Shown here one piece after another: positions 42,047 to 52,685 of a stretch of 54,392 nucleotides of DNA (position 1 is its first letter; each line of letters opens with the position of its first letter). The stretch spans positions 1 through 54,392 of the forward strand of contig JAOUCS010000009.1 of assembly GCA_029859645.1 (NCBI GenBank), in the 5' to 3' direction. The notes beneath the pieces are model-generated. The model had not been told where the DNA came from. It ran no database searches and worked only from the letters and a program-made list of their open reading frames with translations. A program made the translations under genes and the position numbers. This DNA comes from Lysobacterales bacterium (GTDB lineage Bacteria; Pseudomonadota; Gammaproteobacteria; Xanthomonadales; SZUA-36).

Positions 42047-45000
42047 GCTTCAAGTCCCCGGTGCAACTGCTGCAGGCTGTGCACCGTGTAATCATTTTCG
42101 TGATCCAGGGCCCTTAAAGTAGCCCGGCCGCCAGCGATGGTAGTGGTGTAACTGACTTTGCGCTGCAACGCTTCGCGCCGGATGGAAAACGAGTCTGAAA
42201 TGGCCTGTGCGCCCTCAGTCGTGTTGACGATGAAATCAATCTCATCATTCTTTATCAGGTCTACGATGTGTGGCCGGCCTTCCATAACTTTGTTGACCGA
42301 TGCACATTCCACCCCGTTTTCCTGCAAAAATTGAGCCGTGCCGCTGGTCGCCACCAATTGATATCCGCGGCCAATCAGCTCACGGGCAATCGGCACCAGC
42401 ACGTTCTTGTCCGCATCGCGAACGCTCAGGAAAGCTTTGCCTACCGGTGGCAGGCCATAGTTCGCGGCTTTCATCGATTTCGCCCTGGCCCCTCCAAAAC
42501 TCCAGCCGATACCCATCACCTCCCCGGTAGATCGCATTTCCGGACCCAGGATCGGGTCGACCCCCGGGAACTTCATGAACGGGAAGACGGCCTCCTTAAT
42601 GGAGTAGAAATTAGGTACGATTTCATTTGTTTGTTCTTGTTCTTTAAGTGATTTTCCCGCCATTACCTTCGCGGCGATTCCAGCGAGAGGTAAACCCGTT
42701 GCTTTTGATACAAACGGTACAGTCCGTGAAGCCCGTGGATTGACCTCGAGAACATAAACATCATCCCCGCGCAGCGCGAACTGTGTGTTCATCAAACCCA
42801 CCACACCAAGCTCCAGCGCCATCAGGCGAATCTGGCGTCGCATTTCATCCAGCACATCGCGTGACAGAGAGTATGGCGGCAGCGAGCAAGCTGAATCGCC
42901 CGAATGAACGCCGGCCTGTTCGATATGCTCCATGATGCCGCCAATCAGAACATCTTCGCCATCGCAGATGGCATCGACGTCAACTTCCTTGGCATGGTCG
43001 AGGAACCGGTCCAGCAGAACCGGCGAATCATTAGAGACCTGCACCGCATCGCGCATGTAGCGAAGCAATTCATCCTCACCGTGAACGATGTCCATGGCTC
43101 TGCCGCCCAGCACGTAGGACGGCCGGACAACAATGGGATAACCGATTTCCTCAGCCAGCCCAACCGCCGCTTCGGCGCTCATCGCCGTGCGGTTTGGTGG
43201 TTGCCGCAGATCAAGCCGTTCGAGTAATTTCTGAAAGCGCTCGCGGTCTTCCGCCAGGTCAATCGAATCCGGGGAGGTGCCGATGATCGGAACACCCGCA
43301 GCTTCCAGGTCACGCGCCAGCTTTAACGGCGTCTGACCACCAAACTGAACGATCACGCCAGCGGGCTGTTCCTTGTGCACAATTTCAAGCACATCTTCCA
43401 GCGTCAGCGGTTCAAAATAAAGACGGTCGGAGGTGTCATAGTCTGTTGAGACCGTCTCCGGGTTACAATTTACCATGATGGTTTCGTAACCATCATCACG
43501 CAGGGCGAGCGCTGCGTGGACACAACAATAATCGAACTCGATGCCCTGCCCGATTCGATTGGGGCCACCGCCAAGCACCATGATTTTTTGACGATCACCC
43601 GGCCCGGACTCACATTCTTCCTCGTAAGTGGAATACATGTAGGCCGTTGACGTTGCAAATTCGGCGGCACAGGTATCCACTCTTTTGTATACCGGCCGGA
43701 TATCGAGGCTATGACGATGGTCGCGCACATCGGCTTCATTGATTTCCAGCAATTCCGCCAGCCTGGAGTCGGAAAAACCCATGCGTTTCAGCGAGAACAG
43801 CTTTTCCCGGTTCAGTGATGACAAGGTGCCCTGCCCCACTCGCTGTTCGTTTTCGACGATCTCTTCGATCTGGTCCAGGAACCACGGATCGATGCCGGTC
43901 AATTCCTGGACGGTCTCGAGATCCAGCCCTTCCCTGAATGCATCCGCGACGTAAAGAATTCGCTCGGCCCCTGCCTCACGGAGTTCTCTGCGCAGGGTTG
44001 CATCGCGTATTTCCGGATCTGCGCCTTCGAGTATCGGGTTAAAGCCGTCACGATCTGTTTCGAGACTGCGCAATGCCTTTTGCACGGATTCCTGGAAGGT
44101 CCGGCCAATAGCCATGGCTTCCCCTACAGACTTCATCTGCGTGGTCAGCTTTGCATCTGCTGCCGGGAATTTTTCAAACGCGAAGCGCGGAATCTTGGTT
44201 ACCACGTAATCAATCGAGGGCTCGAACGACGCGGGGGTCGCACCACCGGTGATTTCATTGCGCAATTCGTCCAGCGTGTAACCAACAGCCAGTTTTGCCG
44301 CCACCTTGGCGATGGGAAATCCGGTGGCTTTTGACGCCAGGGCCGAGGATCGCGAGACCCTGGGGTTCATTTCGATAATGACGACACGCCCGTCTGCTGG
44401 ATTGATGCCGAACTGGACGTTGGACCCCCCCGTATCGACGCCGATTTTGCGCAACACAGCAATGGATGCGTCCCGCAGTCGCTGGTATTCCTTGTCAGTC
44501 AGGGTTTGGGCCGGTGCGACCGTGATGGAATCGCCCGTGTGGACACCCATCGGATCGAAATTTTCGATCGCGCAAATAATAATGCAGTTGTCGCGATGAT
44601 CGCGAACGACCTCCATCTCGAATTCTTTCCAGCCCAGCACTGATTCTTCCAGCAACACTTCCGTGGTCGGAGACAACTCCAGTCCGCGGCTGACGATATC
44701 TTCGAATTCTTCGCGATTATAGGCGATACCACCACCGGAACCGCCCATCGTGAAAGACGGCCGAATGATCGTTGGGTAGCCTATCGACGCCTGCTGTTGC
44801 AATGCCTCTTCCAGGCTGTGCGCAATGGCGGCGGTCGGCACGTCCAGCCCGATCTCCAGCATGGCGTTACGAAACTGCTCGCGGTCTTCCGCCATGTCGA
44901 TGGCTTCGCGGGAAGCACCGATCATCTCGACCCCGTATTTCTCCAGTACACCGTGGCGGACCAGGTCCAGCGCGCAGTTCAGCGCCGTCTGCCCTCCCAT

Positions 45001-45267
45001 GGTCGGCAACAGCACATCGGGACGCTCGGAGGCGATGATCTGTTCAACAATCCGCCATTCGATCGGCTCGATATAAATGGCATCGGCTGTTTCCGGGTCA
45101 GTCATGATAGTGGCTGGATTGGAATTCACCAGGATGACGCGGTAGCCTTCCTCGCGAAGTGCCTTGCAGGCCTGCGCGCCGGAATAGTCGAACTCGCAAG
45201 CCTGGCCGATGACGATGGGACCGGCTCCGATGATCAGGACGCTTTTGATATCTTCTCTTTTGGGCAC
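42043..45267 (-). CDS. carB: Carbamoyl-phosphate synthase large subunit
   Basis: CarB makes carbamoyl phosphate from bicarbonate, ammonia and two ATP for pyrimidine and arginine synthesis. The 1074 residues contain two ATP-grasp halves ([26 protein letters not shown] at the start; [22 protein letters not shown] near 555) and a C-terminal MGS-like allosteric domain from about 935. The start is GTG at 45265-45267, giving MPKREDIKS as in other CarB proteins, with GGAGG ten bases upstream inside the end of carA. The frame extends upstream, but this start restores the 1073-residue family length. Confidence 0.98.
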   Translation of the reverse strand: MPKREDIKSVLIIGAGPIVIGQACEFDYSGAQACKALREEGYRVILVNSNPATIMTDPETADAIYIEPIEWRIVEQIIASERPDVLLPTMGGQTALNCALDLVRHGVLEKYGVEMIGASREAIDMAEDREQFRNAMLEIGLDVPTAAIAHSLEEALQQQASIGYPTIIRPSFTMGGSGGGIAYNREEFEDIVSRGLELSPTTEVLLEESVLGWKEFEMEVVRDHRDNCIIICAIENFDPMGVHTGDSITVAPAQTLTDKEYQRLRDASIAVLRKIGVDTGGSNVQFGINPADGRVVIIEMNPRVSRSSALASKATGFPIAKVAAKLAVGYTLDELRNEITGGATPASFEPSIDYVVTKIPRFAFEKFPAADAKLTTQMKSVGEAMAIGRTFQESVQKALRSLETDRDGFNPILEGADPEIRDATLRRELREAGAERILYVADAFREGLDLETVQELTGIDPWFLDQIEEIVENEQRVGQGTLSSLNREKLFSLKRMGFSDSRLAELLEINEADVRDHRHSLDIRPVYKRVDTCAAEFATSTAYMYSTYEEECESGPGDRQKIMVLGGGPNRIGQGIEFDYCCVHAALALRDDGYETIMVNCNPETVSTDYDTSDRLYFEPLTLEDVLEIVHKEQPAGVIVQFGGQTPLKLARDLEAAGVPIIGTSPDSIDLAEDRERFQKLLERLDLRQPPNRTAMSAEAAVGLAEEIGYPIVVRPSYVLGGRAMDIVHGEDELLRYMRDAVQVSNDSPVLLDRFLDHAKEVDVDAICDGEDVLIGGIMEHIEQAGVHSGDSACSLPPYSLSRDVLDEMRRQIRLMALELGVVGLMNTQFALRGDDVYVLEVNPRASRTVPFVSKATGLPLAGIAAKVMAGKSLKEQEQTNEIVPNFYSIKEAVFPFMKFPGVDPILGPEMRSTGEVMGIGWSFGGARAKSMKAANYGLPPVGKAFLSVRDADKNVLVPIARELIGRGYQLVATSGTAQFLQENGVECASVNKVMEGRPHIVDLIKNDEIDFIVNTTEGAQAISDSFSIRREALQRKVSYTTTIAGGRATLRALDHENDYTVHSLQQLHRGLEA

Positions 45268-45271
45268 TGCT

Positions 45272-46432
45272 TCAGGCCTCCCGCAACACGGTGACGTTTC
45301 CGGATGTCTCACCGGCATCGATGCTGGTCATGAATCGATCGAAAATTCCCGCAATATCATGCGGACCCGGGCTGGCCTCGGGATGCCCCTGGAAGCCGAA
45401 TGCAGGCGCATTAGTCAGCTCCAGACCCTGCAGCGAATTATCGAAAAGGGATCGATGGGTCGCACGGGCATGCTCCGGCAAACTGTCTTCGTCCACTGCA
45501 AACCCGTGATTCTGGCTGGTGATCATGACCTGTCCACTGCCCAGGTCCTGGACCGGGTGATTGGCGCCATGGTGGCCGAATTTCATCTTGATCGTTGAAG
45601 CGCCGGCGGCCAGGCCCAGTAACTGGTGCCCCAGGCAAATCCCGAACAAGGGAATTTTGCGGGAGATGAAGGTCTTGATGGCGGCAATCGCGTAATCACA
45701 AGGCTCCGGATCTCCCGGGCCATTTGACAGAAAAATCCCATCCGGCTGCAAGGCCAGCGCCTCTTCAGCCGGAGTCGTGGCAGGCACCACAGTAACCCTG
45801 CAGCCACGGTCGGCCAGCATGCGCAGAATATTGCGCTTGATGCCAAAATCATAGGCCACCACGTGACGCTGTTGTTCCGTGACCAGCGCTTGACAGTTGT
45901 CCAGGTCCCAACTGCCTTCGCTCCACTCATAAGGCCGGTCAGTGGTTACTTCCCTGGCGAGGTCCAGGCCTTTCATGCCGGGAAACGAACGAGCCAGTTC
46001 GATGGCGGCCTCTCTGCTGCAACCGCTACCTGTCATGATGGCTCCCCCCTGGGCTCCTTTTTCCCGCAGTATCCGGGTCAGGCGTCTTGTGTCGATATCG
46101 GAGATAGCGACGATATTATTGCGAACCAGGTATTCAGGCAGGCTTTCGGTGGCCCTCCAGTTACTGTGGCGTCGCGGACAGTCACGAACGATGAGACCGG
46201 CAGCCATGGGCCCGGATGACTCTTCGTCCTGGGGGTTACATCCGGTATTACCAATGTGGGGATAGGTCAGCGTGACAATTTGCCGGGCATAGGATGGGTC
46301 GGTCAGTATTTCCTGGTAACCGCTCATGGCGGTGTTGAATACAACCTCACCGACCGTACTGCCTTCAATTCCGATACTTCGGCCCAAGAAAACACTGCCG
46401 TCCTCTAACGCCAGCACTGCCTGATCAGTCAA
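45272..46432 (-). CDS. carA: Carbamoyl-phosphate synthase small (glutaminase) subunit
   Basis: CarA hydrolyses glutamine and passes ammonia to CarB. The 386-residue protein has the N-terminal CPSase domain ([33 protein letters not shown]) and a class I amidotransferase domain with the nucleophile in [14 protein letters not shown]. The start is a TTG at 46430-46432: GGAG at 46441-46444 stands eight bases upstream. The other candidate, GTG at 46439-46441, overlaps that same Shine-Dalgarno and cannot use it. carB begins four bases after its stop. Confidence 0.96.
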   Translation of the reverse strand: MTDQAVLALEDGSVFLGRSIGIEGSTVGEVVFNTAMSGYQEILTDPSYARQIVTLTYPHIGNTGCNPQDEESSGPMAAGLIVRDCPRRHSNWRATESLPEYLVRNNIVAISDIDTRRLTRILREKGAQGGAIMTGSGCSREAAIELARSFPGMKGLDLAREVTTDRPYEWSEGSWDLDNCQALVTEQQRHVVAYDFGIKRNILRMLADRGCRVTVVPATTPAEEALALQPDGIFLSNGPGDPEPCDYAIAAIKTFISRKIPLFGICLGHQLLGLAAGASTIKMKFGHHGANHPVQDLGSGQVMITSQNHGFAVDEDSLPEHARATHRSLFDNSLQGLELTNAPAFGFQGHPEASPGPHDIAGIFDRFMTSIDAGETSGNVTVLREA

Positions 46433-46456
46433 TGTACACACTCCAGATACGCGAAA

Positions 46457-46482
46457 CGGGAAAGCTTTTGCAGCTGTTCCCG
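46457..46482 (-). promoter_or_regulatory. Hairpin in the carA leader
   Basis: On the minus strand CGGGAA pairs with TTCCCG and the inner AGCT pairs with AGCT around GCAAA, 25 bases before the carA start. There is no U-tract, so it is not a typical attenuator. It may affect carA translation or be a remnant of the dnaJ-carA junction. Confidence 0.3.
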
Positions 46483-46561
46483 CTTAGAAATTCATTCAGC
46501 TTGTGTTCTAAGCCTCCAGATTTTAACGGAGCACTGCGCCCCTTGTCTAACCAAAATGCAG

Positions 46562-47692
46562 TCAGGACGTCATCCGGTCAAAAAATTCTTTGACTCCCTG
46601 CAACCAGTTCTGCGAACGGGGGTTGTGCAGGTTCCTGTCTTTTTTAAAGGTTTGCTCGAACTGCCTGAGCAGTTCTTTTTGCTCTTTCGTCAACTTCACC
46701 GGGGTCTCCAGCACAACCCGGCACATCAGGTCTCCGGTACGGTGACTGCGGACCGATTTGACGCCCTTGCCCTTCAGTCGAAACATGCGCCCGGTCTGGG
46801 TCTCTGAAGGCACCTTGAGCTTGACCTGTCCAGCCAGCGTGGGAATCTCCAGTTCTCCACCCATGGCGGCGAGCGTAAAGGGCACCGGCACTTCGCAATA
46901 GAGATCATCACCGTCCCGTTCGAAAATCCGGTGGGGACGGACATGCACTTCGACGTAAAGGTCACCGGCTGGCGCCCCGTTGGCCCCTGCCTCACCTTCA
47001 TTGGCCAGGCGTATCCGGTCGCCGCTGTCCACGCCGGCCGGAATTTTGACCGACAGCGTGCGCGTTTCGCGGATTCTTCCCTGGCCGTTACAGTCGGTGC
47101 AGGGATTGGTGATCTGTTGACCGGCGCCCTGGCAAGCCGGGCAGGTCTGCTGCACGGAAAAAATTCCCTGCTGCATGCGCACCTGGCCAACACCACCGCA
47201 AGTGGTGCAGGTCTGCTTCTGTCCGTCCCTGGCGCCGCTGCCGTTACAGGTTTTGCACTCACCCAGCGTCGGCACCCTGATTTCCCGCTCAATGCCGTTG
47301 ACGGCTTCTTCCAGGTCCAGTTCCAGTGAAAAACGCAGGTCCGAGCCCCGCTGCCTTGTTTGCCGGCGGCGTCCGCTACCCCCGAAAATATCACCGAAGA
47401 TATCTCCGAAGATATCTCCCACGTCACCGTGAAAACCGCCCGGGCCTCCTGGCCCACTGGCAGAATTGCTGACCCCGGCATGTCCGAACTGGTCATAAGC
47501 CGAGCGCTTCTTGGGATCTTTCAGGATCTCGTAGGCTTCCTTGGCTTCTTTAAACTGCTCCTGCGCGGAAGCATCGTCCGGGTTGCGGTCCGGATGATGC
47601 TTCATGGCGAGGCGCCGATAAGCCTTTTTCAGCTCATCGTCGCTCGCGTTTTTTCCAACGCCCAGAACCTCGTAGTAATCCCTTTGTGCCAT
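46562..47692 (-). CDS. dnaJ: Chaperone DnaJ (Hsp40, type I)
   Basis: DnaJ delivers clients to DnaK and stimulates its ATPase. The 376 residues show the J domain with HPD near residue 34 ([11 protein letters not shown]), a Gly/Phe-rich linker, four zinc-finger repeats ([36 protein letters not shown]) and the C-terminal substrate domain. A terminator separates it from dnaK, and I see no clear sigma-32 promoter for it alone, so it may depend on read-through. dapB, which follows dnaJ in Pseudomonas, is missing; carA comes next. Confidence 0.98.
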   Translation of the reverse strand: MAQRDYYEVLGVGKNASDDELKKAYRRLAMKHHPDRNPDDASAQEQFKEAKEAYEILKDPKKRSAYDQFGHAGVSNSASGPGGPGGFHGDVGDIFGDIFGDIFGGSGRRRQTRQRGSDLRFSLELDLEEAVNGIEREIRVPTLGECKTCNGSGARDGQKQTCTTCGGVGQVRMQQGIFSVQQTCPACQGAGQQITNPCTDCNGQGRIRETRTLSVKIPAGVDSGDRIRLANEGEAGANGAPAGDLYVEVHVRPHRIFERDGDDLYCEVPVPFTLAAMGGELEIPTLAGQVKLKVPSETQTGRMFRLKGKGVKSVRSHRTGDLMCRVVLETPVKLTKEQKELLRQFEQTFKKDRNLHNPRSQNWLQGVKEFFDRMTS

Positions 47693-47752
47693 GCCTGTGT
47701 ACCGTTACCTATCCGTCAGATTTGCGGATCATCCGAACCTAAATCAAGGCCC

Positions 47753-47776
47753 AAAAAACCCGGCCGAAGCCGGGTT
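47753..47776 (-). terminator. Terminator between dnaK and dnaJ
   Basis: On the minus strand AACCCGGC-TTCG-GCCGGGTT (47757-47776) has a stable UUCG tetraloop and is followed by a T-run (complement of 47753-47758). It should attenuate dnaJ relative to dnaK. Confidence 0.9.
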
Positions 47777-47802
47777 TCCGAAACCAAGAGGTTTTGAAGG
47801 AA

Positions 47803-49722
47803 TCAATCGGCCTTCTTTTGCTCGTCAACTTCCTCGAACTCAGCATCGACTACGTCGTCATTGCCCGGTCCGGCCGGATCCGCAGACGCAGCCTCTTCAG
47901 CCTGTGCCTGCTCGGCAGCCTTCTGATAAATGACCTGGCCCGCTTCTGACAGCTTCTCAACGGCTGATTCGATAGTCTCCTTGTCATCGCCTTTCATCGC
48001 CTCTTCGACGTTCTCAATGGCTGTTTCAATAGCCTTCTTTTCATCGTCGCTGACCTTGTCACCCATTTCCTTGAGGCTGGAACGGGTCGCGTGAACGATC
48101 GCATCGGCGCTGTTACGGGCGGTGACCAGTTCATGGAACTTACGGTCTTCGTCTGCATGCGCCTCGGCGTCCTGAACCATGCGGTCGATCTCATCATCTG
48201 ACAGGCCGGAACCCGCCTTGATTTCAATTTTCTGCTCTTTGCCCGTCGCCTTGTCGGTCGCGCTGACATGCATGATGCCATTGGCGTCGATGTCGAAAGT
48301 GACTTCGATCTGGGGCATGCCGCGAGGCGCAGCGCCGATACCGGCCAGGTCGAACCGCGCCAGCGATTTGTTGGCAGAAGCCATGTCCCTTTCACCCTGC
48401 AGAACATGCACGGTTACAGCTGTCTGGTTGTCCTCGGCAGTTGAGAAAACCTGCGATGCCTTGGTCGGCACCGTGGTGTTTTTCTCGATCAGCTTGGTCA
48501 TCACACCACCCAGCGTTTCAATACCCAGGGACAAGGGAGTCACGTCCAGCAACAGCACATCCTTCACTTCACCCGCAAGAACGCCACCCTGAATAGCAGC
48601 ACCGGATGCCACAGCCTCATCAGGATTGACATCTTTGCGGGGTTCACGGCTGAAGAACTCTGCAACCGCTTCCTGTACTTTCGGCATGCGGGTCTGGCCG
48701 CCAACGAGGATCACGTCATCGATATCACTGATCTTCAGGCCGGCATCATCCAGCGCGGTCCGGCAGGGACCGATGGTGCGTGTCACGAGGTCTTCCACCA
48801 GGGATTCCAGCTTGGCGCGGGTCAGCTTGATGTTGAGATGCTTTGGACCACTTGCGTCGGCCGTGATGTAAGGCAGGTTGACTTCGGTCTGCTGCGAGGT
48901 AGACAGTTCAATCTTGGCGCGCTCGGCGCCTTCCTTCAGTCGCTGCAGCGCCAGCGGATCATTGCGCAGGTCAAATCCCTGTTCTTTCTGGAATTCACCT
49001 ACCAGGTAATCGATCACGCGCTTGTCGAAATCTTCACCTCCCAGGAAAGTATCACCGTTGGTCGCCAGCACTTCGAACTGGTGCTCGCCGTCGACGTCCG
49101 CTATCTCGATGATGGAAATATCAAACGTACCGCCGCCCAGGTCATAGACGGCGATCTTGCGGTCGCCGCCTTTCTTGTCCATACCGTAAGCCAGCGCTGC
49201 CGCGGTAGGTTCGTTGATGATGCGCTTGACTTTCAATCCTGCAATCTTGCCGGCATCCTTGGTGGCCTGCCGCTGCGAGTCATTGAAGTATGCGGGGACG
49301 GTGATTACCGCCTCGGACACTTCCTCGCCAAGATAGTCTTCAGCGGTCTTCTTCATCTTCATCAGCACGCGGGCTGAAATTTCGGGGGGCGCCATCTTCT
49401 TGCCATCGGCTTCCACCCAGGCATCGCCATTCTCGGCTTGCACGATGCTGTAAGGCACCAGGTCCTTGTCTTTCTGTACCACGTCCTCGCTGTACTTCCG
49501 GCCGATCAGCCGCTTGACGGCGAACAGCGTGTTGGAAGGATTGGTCACAGCCTGGCGCTTGGCCGGCTGGCCAACCAGAACTTCGTCATCCTTGGTGAAA
49601 GCGACGATGGACGGCGTGGTCCGGTCACCCTCAGCATTCTCAATTACCTTGGGCTGGCCGCCTTCCATCACTGCAACGCAGGAGTTGGTGGTTCCAAGGT
49701 CAATACCTATGATTTTTCCCAT
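47803..49722 (-). CDS. dnaK: Chaperone DnaK (Hsp70)
   Basis: DnaK is the central ATP-driven folding chaperone. The 639-residue protein is full length: [17 protein letters not shown] at the N-terminus, [53 protein letters not shown], and the substrate domain ([23 protein letters not shown]). A lid follows, with the acidic tail ending [10 protein letters not shown]. The ATG lies 42 bases downstream of a well-matched sigma-32 promoter. Confidence 0.98.
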   Translation of the reverse strand: MGKIIGIDLGTTNSCVAVMEGGQPKVIENAEGDRTTPSIVAFTKDDEVLVGQPAKRQAVTNPSNTLFAVKRLIGRKYSEDVVQKDKDLVPYSIVQAENGDAWVEADGKKMAPPEISARVLMKMKKTAEDYLGEEVSEAVITVPAYFNDSQRQATKDAGKIAGLKVKRIINEPTAAALAYGMDKKGGDRKIAVYDLGGGTFDISIIEIADVDGEHQFEVLATNGDTFLGGEDFDKRVIDYLVGEFQKEQGFDLRNDPLALQRLKEGAERAKIELSTSQQTEVNLPYITADASGPKHLNIKLTRAKLESLVEDLVTRTIGPCRTALDDAGLKISDIDDVILVGGQTRMPKVQEAVAEFFSREPRKDVNPDEAVASGAAIQGGVLAGEVKDVLLLDVTPLSLGIETLGGVMTKLIEKNTTVPTKASQVFSTAEDNQTAVTVHVLQGERDMASANKSLARFDLAGIGAAPRGMPQIEVTFDIDANGIMHVSATDKATGKEQKIEIKAGSGLSDDEIDRMVQDAEAHADEDRKFHELVTARNSADAIVHATRSSLKEMGDKVSDDEKKAIETAIENVEEAMKGDDKETIESAVEKLSEAGQVIYQKAAEQAQAEEAASADPAGPGNDDVVDAEFEEVDEQKKAD

Positions 49723-49763
49723 CGGTCAATTCTCCAATAGTCTTCAATAATTTGATGCTTCTG

Positions 49764-49791
49764 AAATGGGGTTGTTCGTGTGTTTTTCAAC
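49764..49791 (-). promoter_or_regulatory. Sigma-32 (heat-shock) promoter of dnaK
   Basis: The minus strand reads GTTGAAA (complement of 49785-49791), a 13-base spacer, CCCCATTT (complement of 49764-49771), close to the sigma-32 consensus CTTGAAA-N13/14-CCCCATNT. It lies between grpE and dnaK. Confidence 0.88.
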
Positions 49792-49807
49792 ACGGCCGGA
49801 ATGCCTT

Positions 49808-50371
49808 TCAGGCTTTTCCGGAGACCACGACCATGGCAGGCCGAACCAGCCGGTCGTGCAGGCTGAATCCTTTTTGCAAAACCTCGAGCACCGTATTTTC
49901 CGGCACACCGGCGGACGGCAGCACCGTCATCGCCTGGTGCAGTTCGGGATCGAAGGGCTGCCCCATCGGATCAATAATCTGCAGGTCGTGATCCTGCATG
50001 ACTTTTTCCAGCATTCGCAATGTCAATTCCTGGCCTTCCAGCAACGATTCGACAGTGAGCGATTCCGAGTCCACTTCAAGACCCCTTTCGAGGCTGTCCC
50101 AAACCTGCAGAAGGTCCTTCATGATCTTCTCGAGCGCCAGCTTCCTGGACCGGTCCAGGTCGCGCATCAGGCGCTTGCGCAGGTTCTCCATCTCGGCCTG
50201 CATCCGCAGCATGGCTTCACGATGCCTGGACAGTTCCTGCTCGGCCTCTGCCAGCTTTTCCGAAGATTCATCCCGTTCAGGATCCGCTTCTTCCGGGTTG
50301 CCGGCCTGTCCATTTGTTTCGATCTCCACCTCAATCGGCTCTTCAAATGGGTTTTCCTTTGTATCGGTCAC
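49808..50371 (-). CDS. grpE: Nucleotide exchange factor GrpE
   Basis: GrpE releases ADP from DnaK. The 187-residue protein has an acidic N-terminal tail, a long helix (about 45-105: EKLAEAEQELSRHREAMLRMQAEMENLRKRLMRDLDRSRK), the conserved LLQVWDSLERGLE, and the beta-wing DPMGQPFDPELHQAM with VLQKGFSLHDRLVRPAMVVVS. A longer frame starts at 50488, but it would begin upstream of the sigma-32 promoter. The GTG at 50369-50371 has GGAG nine bases upstream and gives normal length. grpE is first in the grpE-dnaK-dnaJ cluster and diverges from recN. Confidence 0.96.
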   Translation of the reverse strand: MTDTKENPFEEPIEVEIETNGQAGNPEEADPERDESSEKLAEAEQELSRHREAMLRMQAEMENLRKRLMRDLDRSRKLALEKIMKDLLQVWDSLERGLEVDSESLTVESLLEGQELTLRMLEKVMQDHDLQIIDPMGQPFDPELHQAMTVLPSAGVPENTVLEVLQKGFSLHDRLVRPAMVVVSGKA

Positions 50372-50419
50372 GTATTCCGTCTCCAACAGTTGTTGCTTCG
50401 GTTCAATAGTCCAACGGCA

Positions 50420-50447
50420 ATATGGGGTTAAGGCGTCGTGATTCAAG
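50420..50447 (-). promoter_or_regulatory. Sigma-32 (heat-shock) promoter of grpE
   Basis: The minus strand reads CTTGAAT (complement of 50441-50447), a 13-base spacer and a perfect CCCCATAT (complement of 50420-50427). Transcription is predicted to begin near 50412, about 40 bases before the GTG start, which rules out the longer upstream reading of grpE. Confidence 0.92.
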
Positions 50448-50525
50448 CGATATTCCCGCCACTGCCGGATTGCCGGATCTTTCTTCACATGCTAGCTTTG
50501 TAACGCTCCCGACCCCAAGACAACC

Positions 50526-52199
50526 ATGCTCAATTTCCTGCAAATTCGTAACTACGCCATTGTCGATTCGCTGGACCTGGAATTTTCAGGAGGATTCACC
50601 TGCGTCACGGGCGAAACGGGCGCCGGCAAATCAATCCTGGTGGACGCTCTTGGCCTGTTATGTGGCAAACGCGCTGATACCAGTGCGGTTCGGGATGGTG
50701 CCAGCAAGGCTGAGCTCGCCGCTGAATTCTCACTCATGGCAGACAGCCCTGCACTGGCCTGGCTCAAACATGCCGAGCTGGAAGACGACCAGCGTTGCAT
50801 GCTGCGGCGGGTCATCGCCGAAGGCGGCCGTTCCCGGGCCTGGATCAATGGTTCCGCGGTGACCCTGTCACAACTGGCTGAGCTGGGAGACTTACTGGTG
50901 GAAATCCATGGCCAGAATGAGCATATGCTGCTGGTTCGGCAAGAAGCGCAGTTCCGCCTGCTGGACACCGGGAGCTCCCACGACAATGTCCGGCAAAAAG
51001 TCAGACATGCTTTCAACACCTGGGTCGGCCTGGAAGAACAAAAGCTTCAGATACTCAGCGAAGAATCACTGGGCGCAGGCGACAGGGAATTGCTGCTTTA
51101 CCAGATACGTGAACTCGAAGAATCGATGCTGACTGCTGAACAGTTCCTGGCCATGGAGTCGGAGCACCGGCTGCTCGCCCGCGGCGGTGACCTGGCCAGA
51201 ACGCTTGACGAATCGGTCTTATTGCTCGAGCAGGACCCGTCAGGCGCCTCCACTGTGCTGCACCGGGCAGCCATATTGCTCACACCCTACGTCGATCTGG
51301 ATGCAGGCATTGCATCGGCGGCAGAATTGCTCAATGACGCTGCCATTCACTGCAGCGAGGCCATCAGCAGTCTCGAGTCTGCCCGGTCACGCATGGAGTC
51401 CAGTCCCGAAAGGCTGGCGGAGCTGGAACGCCAGTTGGGTGTCCAGCATGACCTGGCTCGCAAACACCGGGTGGAACCCGACAGGCTCGAGGGCGTGTTG
51501 AGTCAGATCAAGCAGCGTTTCGAACTTGCCGAATCGCTGGACAGCCGATTGGCGGAGCTGGAAGAACAGCTGGCAACGGCCCTGCAAAGCTACCGACAAC
51601 AGGCCAGGATTCTTTCCGGCCAACGCAGCAAGCGCGCGCAGCAACTGTCCGCGGATGTCACTGCTCTGATGCAGGAACTGGGTATGGAGGGTGGGCAATT
51701 TCAATTCCGGGTGCAGCATGATGAACAACGCCGGCCTTCTGCCCGCGGTGACGACGAACTGGAACTGCTGGTCAGCGCAAATCCGGGAATCCCGCCCGGC
51801 CTGCTGCGCAAAGTCGCTTCAGGTGGCGAATTGTCCCGAATCAGCCTGGCGATCAAGGTTGCCTGCAAAGGGGACAATGGCGCCGCCACCCAGGTTTTCG
51901 ACGAAGTGGATGCCGGAATTGGCGGTGACACCGCTCATTCGGTGGGCGCGTTGCTGAAAAGTCTTTCTGCCGGCGCCCAGGCCTTGTGTGTGACCCACCT
52001 GGCGCAGGTTGCCGTGTTTGCAGACCAGCAGTTGCAGGTGAACAAACAATCGGATGAGCAGCAAACCAGGGTCAGCACACGCCTGCTGAATAACGACCAG
52101 CGCATTGATGAGATTGCCCGGATGCTGGGAGGGCGCCTGTCAGACCAGAGCCGTGCTCACGCTTCGGAGTTGCTGGCATCGGCCCTGGTTCGGCATTGA
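50526..52199 (+). CDS. recN: DNA repair protein RecN
   Basis: RecN is an SMC-like protein for double-strand-break repair. The 557 residues have Walker A in CVTGETGAGKSILVDALGLL near residue 35, the RVIAEGGRSRAWING and EIHGQNEHMLL blocks, a long central coiled coil, the signature KVASGGELSRISLAIK and Walker B QVFDEVDAGIGGDTA, and VTHLAQVA near the end. No strong ribosome binding site precedes the ATG. It diverges from grpE and abuts the convergent fur stop. Confidence 0.97.
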   Translation: MLNFLQIRNYAIVDSLDLEFSGGFTCVTGETGAGKSILVDALGLLCGKRADTSAVRDGASKAELAAEFSLMADSPALAWLKHAELEDDQRCMLRRVIAEGGRSRAWINGSAVTLSQLAELGDLLVEIHGQNEHMLLVRQEAQFRLLDTGSSHDNVRQKVRHAFNTWVGLEEQKLQILSEESLGAGDRELLLYQIRELEESMLTAEQFLAMESEHRLLARGGDLARTLDESVLLLEQDPSGASTVLHRAAILLTPYVDLDAGIASAAELLNDAAIHCSEAISSLESARSRMESSPERLAELERQLGVQHDLARKHRVEPDRLEGVLSQIKQRFELAESLDSRLAELEEQLATALQSYRQQARILSGQRSKRAQQLSADVTALMQELGMEGGQFQFRVQHDEQRRPSARGDDELELLVSANPGIPPGLLRKVASGGELSRISLAIKVACKGDNGAATQVFDEVDAGIGGDTAHSVGALLKSLSAGAQALCVTHLAQVAVFADQQLQVNKQSDEQQTRVSTRLLNNDQRIDEIARMLGGRLSDQSRAHASELLASALVRH

Positions 52200-52601
52200 T
52201 CAGGATTTGGGACGAACGTAGATCACCAAGCTGTGGTCTTCGATTTCATAACCGTGTGATTCAGCAATTTTTCGCTGTGCGGCCTCTATTTCTTCGCTGA
52301 TAAATTCGGTGACTTTGCCGGTTTCCACGCACACCATGTGGTCGTGGTGCTCCCCTGAGTTCAGTTCATAATATGCCTGGCCACTTTCGAAATTGTGTTT
52401 TTCCACCAGGCCCGCAGATTCGAACTGGTTCAACACGCGGTAAACGGTCGCCAGGCCAATTTCTTCCCTGGCTTCCAACAGACAGCGGTAGATGTCATCC
52501 GCCGTGAGATGTTTGTTCCGCCGGGTTTCCAGAATTTCCAGAATCCGTTTACGCGGATGGGTGACTTTTAACCCGGCTTCTTTAAGGTTATTGTTTTTCA
52601 C
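52200..52601 (-). CDS. fur: Ferric uptake regulator Fur
   Basis: Fur represses iron-uptake genes with Fe2+ bound. The 133-residue protein has the winged-helix DNA-binding domain (KEAGLKVTHPRKRILEILE, IGLATVYRVLNQFESAGL) and the metal site EHHDHMVCVETGKVTEF. It has a single cysteine there instead of the CxxC of E. coli Fur, so a structural zinc site is not obvious. Two GTG starts are possible. I chose 52599-52601, which gives a typical N-terminus and leaves 84 bases for divergent promoters, with TACAAT at 52633-52638 (complement). The alternative GTG at 52646 adds 15 residues. It diverges from bamE, as in Pseudomonas fur-omlA. Confidence 0.93.
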   Translation of the reverse strand: MKNNNLKEAGLKVTHPRKRILEILETRRNKHLTADDIYRCLLEAREEIGLATVYRVLNQFESAGLVEKHNFESGQAYYELNSGEHHDHMVCVETGKVTEFISEEIEAAQRKIAESHGYEIEDHSLVIYVRPKS

Positions 52602-52685
52602 AGAAATACCACTATTTGATGTAGCGTCAGATATTGTATCATTCACGCACTCTGCGCCATGCTAAAAATCCAGTCCGGAACTCAA

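Noticed and set aside
52618-52646. Fur-box-like sequence (GATATTGTATCATTC) in the fur/bamE gap
   Set aside because: Only one half resembles the 19-base consensus and the inverted symmetry is poor, so autoregulation cannot be claimed.
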